Assembly: GCA_027924585.1 (NCBI GenBank)
Contig: BSBM01000252.1
Coordinates: 8,246,001-8,310,000 of the forward strand
Length of the DNA: 64,000 nt
Direction of reading: 5' to 3'
DNA from: Larix kaempferi
Lineage: Eukaryota > Streptophyta > Pinopsida > Pinales > Pinaceae
This document shows, piece by piece, positions 21,541 through 34,132 of the stretch (position 1 is the stretch's first letter; every line of letters begins with the position of its first letter). The position numbers and the translations under genes are program-made. A model generated the notes under the pieces. That model did not search any database and was not told the origin of the DNA. It saw only the letters and a program-made list of their open reading frames with translations.

Positions 21541-24500
21541 TGTTGCCGCCTGGTTCCACACCTGGGGAAAATGCAGCAGAAGTCTTCAAGTTGCTGGTGT
21601 GGCCTTGGGGGCAAGTCAGAGTCAAGTGCTGTCACTTGGGACTCGACTCCTCTGTCTAGGATTTCCTAGCGAAGCCAAGGGGGGTGGACCCTAAAAAATG
21701 AAAACAAAAAACTAAGGCGTCTAATCTAGGAGTTAGAAAAATATTTTTGATAACCAAAACAAAGCAGCATATACCTTGTAAAGCAAAGCAATCAATCATC
21801 AATACATCATTTGCTCTCATTCATTATCATAATCATTCATTTGCATCATTTGTCAATGAAATAACATTAATATAGACCAGTGCCTTGTGATGGAGTCAAA
21901 TAACTGCATGAGCAGAAAAAGTAAATGTAGTGCAAGTGTTCTTGGTTTATTTTAAAGTTAATGTGAAGGTGATCTTTTTATTATGGTTGGTTGGTTCCCA
22001 ATATACGCGAAGGCACGGGGGAACATGTCCGAAATTTTGATGTGTGGCTTCCCTCTCTGGATTGGGCTGAATCGGAGTCTCGAGGAGGTGTTTAGATGCT
22101 GTACCAACGAGGGCAAGCCTAACGGTTTCCAAGAGGTCACTACTCAGTTTTGTCCCAAGCCTTCTGAGAAATTTCCCCACGACAACAAAATGTTCGTGAT
22201 GTGCCGGATTTTCACATAAAGGGTTTTTTATTTGGGGTGGTGTTAGCTCCTATTACTAGTCATCTCCCCCTTTCTGATGTGTACCAACTGGATTAGACTG
22301 AGCTGCAAGTCGGCCACAGAGCATACGGGAGAAGACCTTGGTATTTTTTAGAAAATTTTATTGTACCAAAATTTTATCTTTTTTAAACCCCAGGAGTCTC
22401 TTTTCAGGCACGTACTCGGGAAAGCCCTTATATAGAAACCCTACTTCAGGAAAGCAAGGGGTGGCGTTTTGAGTTTGTAAAAAAAAAAATGGTAAAACTA
22501 CGTTTTGAGTGAACTTGTGGCCTGCCAGTGGAACGGACTAACAAGGTTGATTTTAACCCTAGTTAGTTTTATTAAATGCAAAAATAAAAGAAGTAAACTA
22601 CTCTAAAAAATCACACCATGAAAAGAGACGACACAAGCCACCCCTGGGGGGATGGGGTGTGGGCGCTGGCTAGCCCACTTGCTCTCGTTTAATAATCTTT
22701 TACAATGATCAGAGAAGTGCCCCAGTCTACTTAAAGTGACTTGGTGGCTTACAATTTTGAAGAAAAATTAACCGATTTTACAAAAAATATTAATTTCGGT
22801 CCTCCGGATTGCCTGGATCCTTGAAATTTCGGCAGCACCTCCTCCTGCTTGTTCATACTTTGCTGCAAACTAGCAAGCAATTATTAGTATAAGATGCCCA
22901 AAAACACTTTAAGAGTGTCTTTGGAACACCTCCAAAAGAAACTCAAAAATTTCTAAGTGAAAATATAAGTAAAAATGCAAAAAAAAATAACCAAGAAAGA
23001 CAAGCAGTGAGGCTTGTTCACTTGGGATCTTTGTGAGATTTATGAGCTGCAAATTTTTAGCTCTTATAACAACCAAATATACCTTAAAAATCAGGACTAA
23101 CACTACTCAACAAAACTTTGAAAAATTTAACAATTCTTTGCAAGTATTGAAAAAGTATGATGCTAAATGAAGGAAGAAATCTAACAGTCAAAGATATGAG
23201 CTTTGTAACAGTCTAAACCAAACCTTCATGAAGTGATTTCTGATCTATTTAAAATATGGACATGAGCATATGAATGAGAAATATTTCCCAAAAAAAGTAA
23301 CCAATTAACCAAAGTAAATTTTTTGTTTATAAAGGAGAGACAGAAAATGAGCCAAATTTTGTTTGAAATCCGAAGCTTTGGAGTAATATTTGTGGTGTTC
23401 CGAGGGACTGCATCTACAAGCAAAGATTAGAGAGGAGGAAACAAACAAGATCCACCTACTCTAGTTGAAATAACTTGCACATTACACACTTTGCAAACAA
23501 AGATCAAGTGTAGAAATATATCTGAAAAAGAAATCAATGCTGAACACTCATAAACAAATGAAACATACAGGCATGATTTTCTTTTGCAAACATATAACAA
23601 TGGACTAGACAATAAACAAATTGAAACTAGTCTATCTCATAAATTAATACTAATATTTCCAATGAGTACAGTTGATACTATTGAATATCAAAACTTATGC
23701 ACATGTTACCTCCATCATACAAGCCCAAAATGTTTCATCCACTCACACAATGCACACCACAGAGCTAACCTCCAAAGTCTTCTTTATTCATACAAGAAAA
23801 ATATTACAATCATAAGTCTCATGCTCCCAATTCCAACTCTCTGGAGAGCAATGGAGACAAAGCTTGAATTTATAGAGAGATGGCCAAGGAAGGGCGTGAA
23901 TGCATGAAGGGATGAGTGGCACGATTTAGGGAGTGGATGGGGCTGCCCCCACCACTAAAATAGCTGCTCCATAACAGCACCAAAGGTGCCCACGCAGCAG
24001 CACCAAATCTGCTGCTCACTCCTCAATTCGTGGCTGTCCACTCTCATAAGTGCGCCCAAGCTAAGTGGGGAAATGCGCCCAAGTCAAGTGGAGACACATT
24101 CCTATCATTTGGGTCTGCCAACTCCCTTACAAAACAGCTAACAATGCTCCCTAAAAGGTGTTGGTCGAAATCAGACCACTAATCACTCAAAAACTTTTTT
24201 TTTTTTAAAGTCATTTTGCCAATTTTCAAAATTTTATGACTTTTTTGGGTTTTTTTGGGTTTTTTGGATTTTTGTGGAAAAATAATCTCCCAAACATTAG
24301 AAAGAGTGGGTTTAGGGGTTTAGGGGGTGCTCTGAGTTAGAAAACGAACACCCCTAAGGCAAAAAAGACCTCCAGACGCCACTTCCAGGTCATTTACAAA
24401 TTTCTTAATTGAACCATAAAAAAATGGCCCAATTTACGGAAAAAACAAAGCTTGCCGAAAATTAAAAAACAACCTAGGGGGACTTAGCACATGTCCATAT

Positions 24501-24903
24501 GACTCAAAAAAAATGCCTAGCATGTTCATATCCATTGACCCATAGACTTTAACAACCCCCTAAGGCCCGTCAACCTCCCTAAGCATTCCAGCTTTGGAGG
24601 AGCAGGAGAAAAACCCAAAAATTATGTTATGCACTAATGCAAGACATAATAACTAGGTGAAAAAACTCCTTGGAATACGTGACTTAGCCAAAAAGTCCTA
24701 GGGAACCAAGTCTTTTACAAAACACCATGCTAGTACGTTTTATTACAAACCCCGCAGGGCCATGGACATGTGGAAAAAGTTTAGAAAAAACAGGAGCCTT
24801 AAAAAGGCCAGCTGGATATCAAATCACCAAAAATGAACATGTATCATGTTCCACTCCGCTCACTCGCTTGATAATCCAACCAAGTACAACTTAGTTGGCA
24901 ACA
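21541..24903 (-). repeat. Gypsy-1 5' LTR (3363 bp)
   Basis: Partner of the LTR at 10268-13601. Differences are scattered substitutions and small indels, including about 25 extra bases near 23980-24000 and a short duplicated GGGTTTAG near 24309. It carries the promoter and polyadenylation signals of the element in principle; none was assigned here. Confidence 0.95.
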
Positions 24904-24908
24904 CCTTG

Positions 24909-25150
24909 CAAAATTTTGCTAAAATTATAGTTTCATTTGATTCGAGAGAACTTTGATGATGAAATCTTTCTCTTAAAAAGATTTAGATGGCTAGAGTTTA
25001 AAAAATGAATAAACCATGGTGAGACATTAATTCACTAGGAAAAACTAAACTTGAAAAAATAAATGAATTTGTTTAATTATTAACTACATTTCCAATTGGG
25101 AATGCTTTTTGACACTACAAAGCTTAAGGGGGCAATGCTTATTTAGTATG
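24909..25150. other. ERF flank, unit B (right part)
   Basis: Continues unit B after Gypsy-1 and matches 8290-8580 of unit A (CATTAATTCACTAGG, AACTACATTTCCAATT and GGGAATGCTTTTTGACACT are shared). It ends at ATGCTTATTTAGTATGTA, where unit C begins. Confidence 0.75.
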
Positions 25151-25330
25151 TATGAAATCCCCTTTTCCTTCTACATTTTTGACTGGTCCATGAAATGGAA
25201 AAGTAGATTCAAAACTAGATTTCAATGAACCATCTTCCTCCCCCATTGAAATTAACATGGGAATCTGCATTTCCAAACTTAGAAAATCATAGTGGCAAAA
25301 GAAGATAATGCTAATAATAATAATCAATAA
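25139..25330 (-). pseudogene. Truncated ERF copy C (N-terminal ~57 codons)
   Basis: The minus strand encodes a clear relative of the intact ERF N-terminus: [14 protein letters not shown] is identical apart from one residue and is followed by a diverged acidic stretch. It ends where the intact gene reads [11 protein letters not shown], well before the AP2 domain, and joins unit B. The start Met seen in the intact gene is altered (ISIIFF in place of ISNMDLS). It cannot encode a DNA-binding ERF. Confidence 0.85.
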
Positions 25331-26170
25331 CAATGCTACTGCTTGATATAGATATCTCTAAGACCATATAGACACATATAGGAGAGCAATATATATACAA
25401 GATGGGACCAAGCATAAATGGAAAATAATATAGCATGACAACATGAAAACAATTATAACAGTGAATTGCAGTAGCAGTGGGATTGATATGGGGGAGTGAT
25501 GTTGGTCTCATAAAATTGTGAAAAGTATAACTGGTTTGTTTGCACGCTCAATCAATGATGGGATGTTAATACCATCTTGTCCTTAAATGCATATTCCTTT
25601 GATTTTATTATACTTACAGGAATAATGGCTTAAATTACACATTAAAAGAACATGAGATTTGTAACAACTAATTGGAATAACATTAGTGAGATGCCAGAGT
25701 GACGTTGTCCTCATAAAACTGTGGAGAATACTGTAGTTATTGTGGAGGTGCTCAGTTAATGACTGATTGGTTTTTAATATCCTCTAATCCTTAAATGCTA
25801 ATACCTCTCTCTATATTGGATTCATTGTGATTATGGCTCTTAATTATCGTTACGAACTCCTACAAATTTAGCTCGGTGCCATCATTGTGATCAAAATTCT
25901 TCAATGTCATTAGATAGGTATAACATTGTGTAGAATGAAACAATTAACGGCCTTGATAGTTGATAGTTCTTATGATATCAAAAGAAGCCTCACTATCCAT
26001 ACACTGAGATCTGGTTCTTAAGGGAAGAAGTTTATAAATGGATTTAATGAGAGAAAGTTAATAAATGAATAAAATTTTGGTTCTTTATGGTATAATTTTT
26101 ATAGAGCTTGCAGATTTTTGCTAAAATTATAGTTTCATTTGATTCATGATAAATCTGATGATGAGACTTT
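25331..26170. other. ERF promoter copy, unit C (part 1)
   Basis: Matches 7470-8330 of unit A in order, including the promoter proximal region. It is interrupted at 26155-26170 by the LINE target duplication and resumes at 33639. Confidence 0.75.
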
Positions 26171-27759
26171 TTTTTTTGTAATGCTACAAAGTTCTATTAA
26201 GCTAGAAGAAGTAAAAAAATAAGTACAGTCTGAGGTGGTCTAAGCCAACCATGTAGATCTGAGAAGTCTAGGTAGTTATGATCCGAATTATACAAAAATC
26301 CTACCCAGAGTTGGGGAAACAGGATAAACCAGATGGGACTACATGACCATGGAAACATATAAAATAAACAGACTGGCAATGTAGCTTAAGCAAAAAAATA
26401 AAAAACAATTGGAAAACCTCCTTATCAGTGAGCAGAAGGTGCCTCAACATCAGAGGGGGTCTCGAGGATCGAACAACTGTAGCAAGCATTGTCCTCCACG
26501 TCATCGAGCTATGACATAGAGTTCTTCACAGCTGGTTGAGTGACCTTCACTGCTGGTGGGGTGACCTTCGTTGTTGGCCGAATGTCCCTCACCGAAATCT
26601 TAACCGGTAGAGGGGTTGTCTTCCTGCATCCAAAATCACTGCTTTCCTTTTCATTGCAGGTGCGCTTGGCCAAGATTGGGCCCAGGGTGGAGGGAATGGA
26701 GAAGGAGGGATGGACCGGCTCCTTACCCCTATGGAAATCTAGAGCCTTGCCATGGGGATGGACCAGATCGGGACCTGCGAAGGCGTTAATATTTTTGCCA
26801 ACAGGAGTGGTGAGATTTCCAAGCGTCTCAATAGTTTTGACCACCGGGGGAGTGGCACCATGAGCACTGCTCTCCGGGGGGTGGTGCCATGAGCACTACT
26901 CTCGGGCCTAAAATCACGTCGAAGGTGGCGGGTGGGGGAATAGGCATCCCAGCTGAGGGTTTTCTCCAGACTCCTCAGGGTGGCGTCCATGTTCGGCAGG
27001 GTGGCACTCAGGGTCTGCATGCATGTCTTGCCGTGTCCAATTGACCAACATATCTTCCATAAGCTCACCGAGCATATTCTTCAACAACCAGTATGGATCC
27101 CATGACTGAACCTGACTTCCCATGGTGAGGTTGTCAGCAATAATGTGGGCCTCCCAATTGTCAACCAGCAAGCGAATATGAATTGAGATCTCGGTGTTAT
27201 ATCCCTTCCTGGTTTTCCCAGCTTCTTGGGCCTCTGTCTTCTTTTTTCCGCGGGTTCCTTTCGACCGTCCCATGTAGTCAAGCAGGAAGGAATTTTTGGT
27301 GCAGAGGAGTTGGAGCACGTGGAGTGTGGTAGCATGGGAGGCTCGTGAACCGCGGGAGCAGGGTAGCAGGAACCCATAGAGTAGAGGATCTATGGGACCG
27401 CTAAGCAGAAGGGAGAAAGTGCAAAGGGCAATAAGTGTGGGAAGGGTTGAGAGCCAAGCCCAGGTGCAGATGAAGGGACAGAAAAAGCTCGCATGCTTGA
27501 GAGCCATGGGGGGATAAAACGTGGCAGCCAGTCCAGGCTAGTGGAGGGGACGAAAAAGGCCGAGGATTTAATGCCTTGAGCGACTCGACATCGCTTCACC
27601 TGAGGGCTTGACATCATCACTAATGCTTGGTTGTCTTGCATGCTCCTACCCAGGTGTCGTGCCAGGCCTGACCCTCGTGGCGTTACCATCATCACCACTC
27701 GCATTCGGGGAATTGAGATCTGAATCCACGAGAGTTTGTCACTGCAAAATAGTGTTTCT
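26171..27759 (-). other. LINE 3' block with unexplained coding-like sequence
   Basis: About 1.6 kb between the RNase H stop and the poly(A). From 27507 to about 26510 the minus strand shows overlapping long frames that read like one protein broken by frameshifts. First comes a basic stretch (GRSKGTRGKKKTEAQ), then a segment with QSWDPYWLLKNMLGELMEDM, then a possible coiled coil (LPNMDATLRSLEKTL), and finally a proline/lysine-rich tail with KVTPPAVKVTQPAVK. The last ~300 bp before the poly(A) look like 3' UTR. It does not match any domain I know. It could be a third LINE ORF or a 3'-transduced host sequence. Confidence 0.5.
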
Positions 27760-28191
27760 TTAGGTTGAGGAAGTGGGGGTGTCTTCATGATAATCATTAT
27801 TAGAGTTCACCCCTTCATTAGCCAGGTAGTCTGCGAGCGCATTAGCTTTCCTTCTAACATGATGAAAGGAGATGGAACTGGCCAGAGTGATGGTTGTTGC
27901 CAATTCCTGAAGGCGTTGCGCTAGTCTCCAACTATTTGAAAGATTTTCAACTCTGGATCCATTGTGAAGTTTTCTGGCAAGCGATAAGATGATCTTGGAG
28001 TCTCCTTCAATGATGAGGGGAAGTAAACCATGCTTGTGGGCACATTTGAGGCCTTCTAGTAGTCTTGTGAGTTCTACAACATTATTGGTATCATGTCTAA
28101 TGGTCCCCATGTAAATGAGCTTGATGATGCCAGAATAATCTCGAAGGGCTCCAACAAATCCAGCGGCGCCGGGATTTCCTTTGGAGGCCAC
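27760..28191 (-). pseudogene. LINE RNase H domain
   Basis: A 143-codon block at the end of ORF2. It shows a plant-type RNase H pattern: ASKGNPGAAGF, VVELTRLLEGL, IEGDSKIILSLA and KANALADYLANEGV. The Glu, the second Asp and the terminal Asp are present. The first catalytic Asp, normally in FDGAS, reads FYVAS, so activity is unlikely. This domain is typical of plant L1 elements that carry an RNase H after the RT. Confidence 0.88.
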
Positions 28192-31166
28192 GTAAAAGTT
28201 TAGTTTGAAGAAACCAGGAGGGGGCTTGCTCCAGTGCTCTGGGCTAGGGGAGTTTGCAAGGAAGCTACAGAGAGGTTAGGGGTGGGGAGTGATGAGGAGG
28301 TTCCAATCATCAAGAATGGATATTTCCACGGGGAGAGTGGGGAGATCAGCGGAGCTCCAATTCTTCAAGGACAAAGTTTCTTGGAGGTTGGAGGAGAGGG
28401 TGGCCCAAATCTCCGAGAGCTGCTTTTTCTTTGAGTAAAATTCTTCTATTTATTTCTTTCGAGATATTCCAGACCACTATACCTGGGATGAGCTCCCAAA
28501 GTCGATTAACCATGGCGCTCTGAAAGGGAGAAGGGTCCCGGTTGGAGATGATTTGGACTATATCCTCTCTGATTCTATTGGTGCGTTTGCAAAGATGGGC
28601 CACTTTGTCCCAGATATCATTGGCAACTTCATAGGAGTTAAGCAAGTGGTCGATGGTTCCAGTATGAGTTTCATACATGGGACACTGTGAGGGTCCACAA
28701 ATTCCCCTTCTTTGGATATTCTCCTAGGTGAGAATGCGCCTGTGGGCAAGTAGCCAAAGGAAGGAGTAGACTTTGGGCCAGAAATGGGATTCCCAGATTC
28801 TTTTCCAGATGGGATTCGACTTCTCATCCCGAGTTGCAGTGATGATGGAGTAGGCCTCCTTAGTGGAAAAAGTGTCGACCAGGAGATGTCCCCATCTAAG
28901 TATATCAGGATCGTTGTGTCTGATTTGTCTGGTTTGAAGATCTTGCCAGAGATGTTCAACACTATCTGCAGTGATGGGAGGATTCCAAAGGCCATACGGT
29001 TTCCACTGTTGGATTTTGCCGGAGTCTGAAGGAGTCTAGTAATCCTGAATTGTCAGCTGTATGTTGTGATTGCAATGCGCTTGGAGATCCGGTGAGAGGG
29101 TGAGATTATGGAGGCTAGGAAGTTGTTGCCAGGAGTCAAACCAGAAATTAGCATGCTGACCATCCCTGACTTCCCAAAAACTGTGTTGTTGTATGAGGGC
29201 TCTTTGACAGTTGGCTGCTCACCAAATTAGAGATCCCAGGGGATCTTGGTTGTAGCGGTTACGAAGCTGAGCTGGCTAGGTAGGGGCATATTTGATATTC
29301 CAGAGAAGGCTCCAGGGGGAGGTTGCATATGTGATCCATTTCCACCAAATTTTCGCAGAGAAGACCTAATTGTTGATTTCTGGATCCCTAAGCCCGAGGC
29401 CTCCTTGTCTTTTAGGCGTGCATAGAGTGTCCCATTTCACAAGGGCCCACTTGCGATTATTGTGGTTTCCTCCCCAAAGAAAGGACTTTTGGAATTTTCT
29501 CATTAATTTGAGGACCCACTTGGGGGCAGCAAGGACAGAGAAGAGATAAAGAGGCATGGATTGGAGGACAGATCTGAGGAGCAAAATTCTGCTCGGCAGG
29601 TTGAGGGAGTGAAAGGTCCAAGAGGATATTTTATTTTCCAACTTGTCAAGGAGTTCTCTCCATGAGGAATGTTTGATGGCAGAATCGAAGAGAGGGGCAC
29701 TTAGGTATTTGGAGGGGAGTGAGGCGGAAGGGTATCCCAGGATGCGAGAGATGTTTCTTTGTGTGATGGGGTCGGTGTGGAAGAAAAAGATCTGATATTT
29801 TTCAAGGTTTACAGTGGTACCATAGGATTCAGAGTAGGTCTACAGAATGCGCTTGAGAGTAGAGGCCTCTTGGACAGAAGGGTGCCCAAAGAAAAGGTTT
29901 CCATCCACAAATTGCTGATAGGTTATGGGAGGGTTGCCGTGTAAGGAAATTCCACAGAGGGTGCCAGTCAAGAGCTCAGCTTTTAGCATTCTTCCTAGTC
30001 CCTCGGCCATGAGAATGAAGAGAATGGGGAGAGGGGGTCCCCTTGACGGATGCCTTTGGAGGGGGAGAAGGTGTTGGAGGGGTATCCATTGAAAATGATG
30101 GAGAAGAAAGTAGTGGAGGTTAGGGACATGACCTAGTTGGTCCAATCTTGACAGAATCCAAAAGCATGGAGCATTTTTTCAATGAACTGCCAACTGAGCT
30201 TGTCAAAGGCTTTTGAGAGATCTAACTTGACCAGCATCCCAGGGGTCTTGGTCATTTTCAAAGAGTGGATCACTTCATGCACAAGAATGATTCCATCCAG
30301 GATTTGGCGCCCTTCCACATAGACGGTCTACTTAGGCGAGATCAAGAGTGGTAGTAGCACTTTAAGGCGGTTGGCTACAACTTTTGTTAGGATCTTGTAG
30401 ACCACATTGCAAAGGGATATGGGTCTGAACTTACCAGGGGAGGTGGTGCCGATTTATTTGGGGATGAGGGCAAGAAAGGTGGCATTAAGCGCAGGAAGGA
30501 CCCACTGCTTTGATCTGGATTCTTCAACCAGCTCTAAGATCTCATGTTTAATGAAGTCCTAGCAGTAATGAAAGAAGTTAGTGGTGAAGCCATCCGGCCT
30601 AAGGGATTTTCCTTCTTCCATCTAATTGACAATGACCTCTAGTTCTTCCATGGAGATTTCCTTTATGAGAGTGGCATTGTGTTCAGCGGTGAGGATGGAG
30701 GGGATGTGGTTGGTAACCCTTCTAATGGCCTGGTATTTTTCATCATACTCTTCAATGAGCAAAGCCTTAAAGTGATTGACTAGTTCCTGTTCAATATCCT
30801 CTTGGTCTCATATATACATTCCATCATCCATTTTTAAGGTATTTATCCTGTTGTGCATTCTGTGTTGAATGGTACTACGGTGGAAGAAGGTGGTGTTCCT
30901 CTCCCCTTCCTTGAGCCAATTGATTCTGGATTTTTGCCTCCAAAGAATTTGTTCTTGCTCGCAGCGGATGTCCAGTTGTTTATGGGTCTCTTTATCCTTT
31001 TGTTTGAGCTCTTCAGTGTGTCCTTGTTCCATAATTTCCTTTTGAATGCTTTCCAGGTTCTTTTCAAGTTCACTTTTGGCTAAAAAGATGTTGCCGAAAG
31101 TTGTTATGTTCCAAATGCGCACTGAGATCTGAGCATATTGAGTTTTTTGTGAAAGATGGCCATTTT

Positions 31167-31970
31167 TCAGCGACCCTCCATCTTCATATAGAGCCACCAA
31201 TTGCAGATGGTGTCCTGAAAAGAGGGATGGGTTAACCAAAATTTTTCAAAATGAAAGGGTTGGAATTTTTTATTACCCGAGTAGTGCCAGTTGAGAGAAA
31301 TCGGATAGTGATCTAAACCCGCAGAGGGTAGAACCACCATGGTGAGTAGCCCTCCCATGTCCATAGCTTTTTCGAAAACAAGAAAATGGTTGAGACGAGA
31401 AGCGATTTGCTGGGTTACTCCCCTACGATTGTTCCAGGTGAGGAAGCCTTCAGAGGGCTCTGGATCAATGAGATCACAATCATTGATGCAAGTTTTGAAA
31501 AGAGTGTCTTCAGGGGTGAGGAAGCGGTGCCCCCCTTTTCTTTCTTGAGGAGAGGTGATCATGTTGAAGTCCCATCCAATGGTAAGAAGGGAGTCTAGAT
31601 GCTGCGAGGAGAACCAGGAGATAGATTCAAGGAGCTTAAGTTTAGCTGGAGGGGCTTGAGGCCCATAGACATTCATGAGGTGGCCAGAGAGGTTGGTGCC
31701 CAAAATGTGAAAAGAGGCAGAGAGGGAGTGAGCAGTGGCAGCAAAGTCATTCAGGTCAAGAATAGCAGGGTTCCAGGCTACTGCTATACCACCGGAAGCA
31801 CCCATGGCATCAATTGCTATGACTTGGCATCCCTTCCAAAGTTTGGACATAAGGGATTGGAATTTCTCAGATGAGCTTTTGGTTTCCTGTAGGAAAATAA
31901 CAGAGGGCGAATCTTGCATGATTTTGCGTTTCAGCATTCGGTGCTTGGTGGTTCCATTGATCCCTCGCAC
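31167..31970 (-). pseudogene. LINE APE-type endonuclease block
   Basis: The longest surviving ORF2 piece (267 codons). Motifs in order are IFLQETKSS (metal-binding Glu), GASGGIAVAWNP, IGWDFNMI, ASRLNHFLV (the family usually has SRLDRFLV, so the Asp is Asn here) and SAGLDHYPISL (catalytic His). The frame opens 11 bp after the ORF1 stop, as in other plant L1 elements. Confidence 0.9.
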
Positions 31971-31981
31971 GTTCTAGGAGA

Positions 31982-33490
31982 TTAGCTGCATTGAGAACCT
32001 TGTATATCAATAGGAAATAAATCCGTAAGCTGGGCGTATTGCCCTGATTCCACGAATCTGGTTCCTAGCTGACTAATATGCTGAAGATCAGTTTTTCTTC
32101 CTCTCTTCTTGGTGTCTCTTTGCATCTTGTGCTTTTCTTTTAGGTGAAGGTTTTGTACCCCCAGTTTGAGATGTTTGACTTTGCTCAGGGATTCTTTTAG
32201 AAGCTGGATATGTTTGGGTGGGATGGAGTTATAGGATTTTCTGATGCAAGCGTCTTCCAGACCTAGGATGTCAAGCTCGCCTAAATCCAGTTTGATCATT
32301 TCTTCATCCATTTGAATTTCAGGTCCTTGCGTATTTGCTTTCTGCTTTGGCTCTTTCATGTGTATCCCGTGCTCCTCCATGATGAGTCCTTCAATGGATG
32401 AGGGTTTGTCAATAGGGCTTTCCTTCATTTCAGGGGTATTAGTTTGGATCTGGTCTATATTGATTTGGGTGAGGACTGGATCTTCGGATTGTTGTTCCTT
32501 TGCTGTAGGGTCTTCTGGTTGTTCCTCCAGGATGGAAAAGCTATTGCTGGTGGTTGGATCAATGGGTTTCTTTTCCTTTATGGATTTCTTCTCTTCAGTG
32601 AGTGTCTTGCGATGATGCCTTATTTTTTTCCCAAATTTCTAGAAGCCTTTGTCATCTTTATTGGTTTCCTGAGGACTGCTATTGTTCAGATGGAAGTCAC
32701 GGTACAGATGACCATGTTCATGACATCGTCTGGATCTAAAAGGCACATGCTCATAGTCTAAAGGTTGAACCCATTATGTGTCTTCATGATTAAGGTAGAT
32801 CGAATCAGGTAAAGATTTGGATATGTGCATGTAAACGCATATACAAGCATAGGAGGTGTACTTACTGTTTCTTGTTTGTTATGAGGCTCTGACATAGGTG
32901 CCAAGGGTATTACCGATGTCCCTGAGCATGTCTTCATCCCAGTATTCTTGTGGTAAAGAGTACATCCTTATCCGGACTGGCGCCCAGGTGAAGTCCTCTT
33001 TGTCTGGGTTGATTTTTTCTGTCCAGTGACAAAGGTATAAACCTGCAGAGTTGAAGAAATAAGGGCCTCCATCTTCTACTCTTGCTTTGTCCTCAAGCCG
33101 ATGAAATATAATGGTGAAGAATATTTTGGATCCAAGTTGCAGGTCGAAGTGTGCCTTGGGTTTCCATTTGGCCATGATCCATCCACGAAGGGCTTGCTCT
33201 GTTGGCCAAAATCCTATGAATTTTCCAACCAAGACGTGGTCCCTTAGTTTATGTGCACGAGCATTGATGAATTCAACGGGCAACGTGAGCTGGGGTCTTT
33301 CAGTGGCTTTAGCTATGCAAGTATTTTTTCCTGTTGTCTGCTTGGAGGTCGACGGGATCTCCAAAGAGTTCGAGGCTGTTGGGTACGTCAGGGGTACCTC
33401 AGCTATCCCTATTTGAACAAAGGCACCAAAATTGGAGGACGAGGGGGGCGTGCCAGAGGGTCCCTCAACCCCTCCCAAAGGATCTACCAC
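31982..33490 (-). pseudogene. LINE ORF1 (DUF4283 RNA-binding protein), three stops
   Basis: The RNA-binding ORF1 of plant L1 elements. Residues ~85-200 match the DUF4283 pattern (LVGKFIGFWPT, KVRIRMY-like VRIRMYSLPQEYWDE). A zinc knuckle should follow and is recognisable as RCHEHGHLYRDF, with the first and last Cys replaced (FRSRRC, RDF). The C-terminus is lysine-rich and ends GSQCS. All parts are in one frame over about 500 codons, broken only by stops near 32879, 32770 and 32640. It would bind LINE RNA and assist target priming. Confidence 0.85.
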
Positions 33491-33654
33491 AGGTCGTACC
33501 AGAAGCGCAAGTCCAATGAGGAGAAGGTGGATACGGAGGGGTGGGGCAGGTGAGGGCGGTTCAGAACCCTAGGTTAGGCATGCAAGGAGGTAGAGCTCAT
33601 TTAGAGCGCCATTCCCAACAATCACCTATAAGGTGTCCTGATGATGAGACTTTG

Positions 33655-34132
33655 CTCTTAAAAATTATTTAGATTGCTAGAGCTTTACAAAAATGAATAA
33701 ACCAAGATGAGACATTAATTCACTAGGAAAAAATAATCTTGAATTTTTTTTTAAATTTGTCCAATTATTAACTACATTTCCAATTGGGAATGCTTTTTGA
33801 CACTATAAAGTAAATTTACTTTCAAATTATTGGCCCAAAAAAATATTTAAGGGGGCAATGCTTGTTTAATATGTATCGTTTGAAATGCTTAGTTTCTTTG
33901 GTGCTGTAAACAACAAATTCACTTTGACATTCTTGATCTAAAACCTCTAAGTAACCCAATATATATTTAAGTTTCAGTTGGGTTTGTTAGCAGCTTATTC
34001 CATGATGAGCAAGACACATGGTCATGGGAAACTATCAATAGGTTCATGGGTCAATTGTGATTATTTATGTCCAATCAAGGGAATTTGAGCAAATTGAAGA
34101 GTGTGATCCAGAATTTTTTAGTATGATTAATG
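33655..34132. other. ERF flank, unit C (part 2)
   Basis: Continues unit C and matches 8340-8860 of unit A (GGAATGCTTTTTGACACT, GTCATGGGAAACTATCAA). It ends at the TAATG target duplication (34128-34132) of the nested cluster. Confidence 0.75.

Larger units (their letters stand above)
10268..24903 (-). mobile_element. Gypsy-1: full-length Ty3/gypsy retrotransposon with aRNH
   Basis: A 14.6-kb LTR retrotransposon in minus orientation. LTRs lie at 10268-13601 and 21541-24903 and have TGTTGCC...GGCAACA termini. A 5-bp target duplication CCTTG is exact at 10263-10267 and 24904-24908. The primer-binding site beside the right LTR fits tRNA-Asp. Coding order is gag, aspartic protease, archaeal-type RNase H, [TAG], reverse transcriptase, degenerate RNase H, integrase. 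Two RNase H domains point to a Tat-like, non-chromoviral lineage. The LTRs differ by roughly 2-3% by eye, so insertion is fairly recent. It lies within ERF unit B. Confidence 0.95.
27760..31970 (-). pseudogene. LINE ORF2 (endonuclease-RT-RNase H), frameshifted
   Basis: The LINE replication protein. From the minus-strand 5' end it shows an APE-type endonuclease (31167-31970). Linker and reverse transcriptase follow (about 29300-30800), with LVKLDLSKAFDKLSW and KGIRQGDPLSPF. The usual FADD active site reads FVDG (second Asp lost). A zf-RVT region with WDKVAHLCKRT lies at about 28560-28990, and RNase H follows. The parts lie in all three minus frames and contain stops, so several frameshifts and nonsense mutations have accumulated. 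It would normally nick the target and prime reverse transcription from the poly(A) of its own RNA. Confidence 0.9.
26171..33638 (-). mobile_element. Full-length plant L1-type LINE (decayed)
   Basis: A 7.5-kb non-LTR retrotransposon in minus orientation with an exact 16-bp target duplication CTGATGATGAGACTTT at 26155-26170 and 33639-33654. The 3' end is a poly(A) (plus-strand T run at about 26171-26178). The order is ORF1 (DUF4283 type), ORF2 (endonuclease, reverse transcriptase, zf-RVT, RNase H), then an unusual 1.5-kb 3' block. It is distinctly richer in GC than its AT-rich flanks. Multiple stops and frameshifts make it inactive. Confidence 0.93.
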
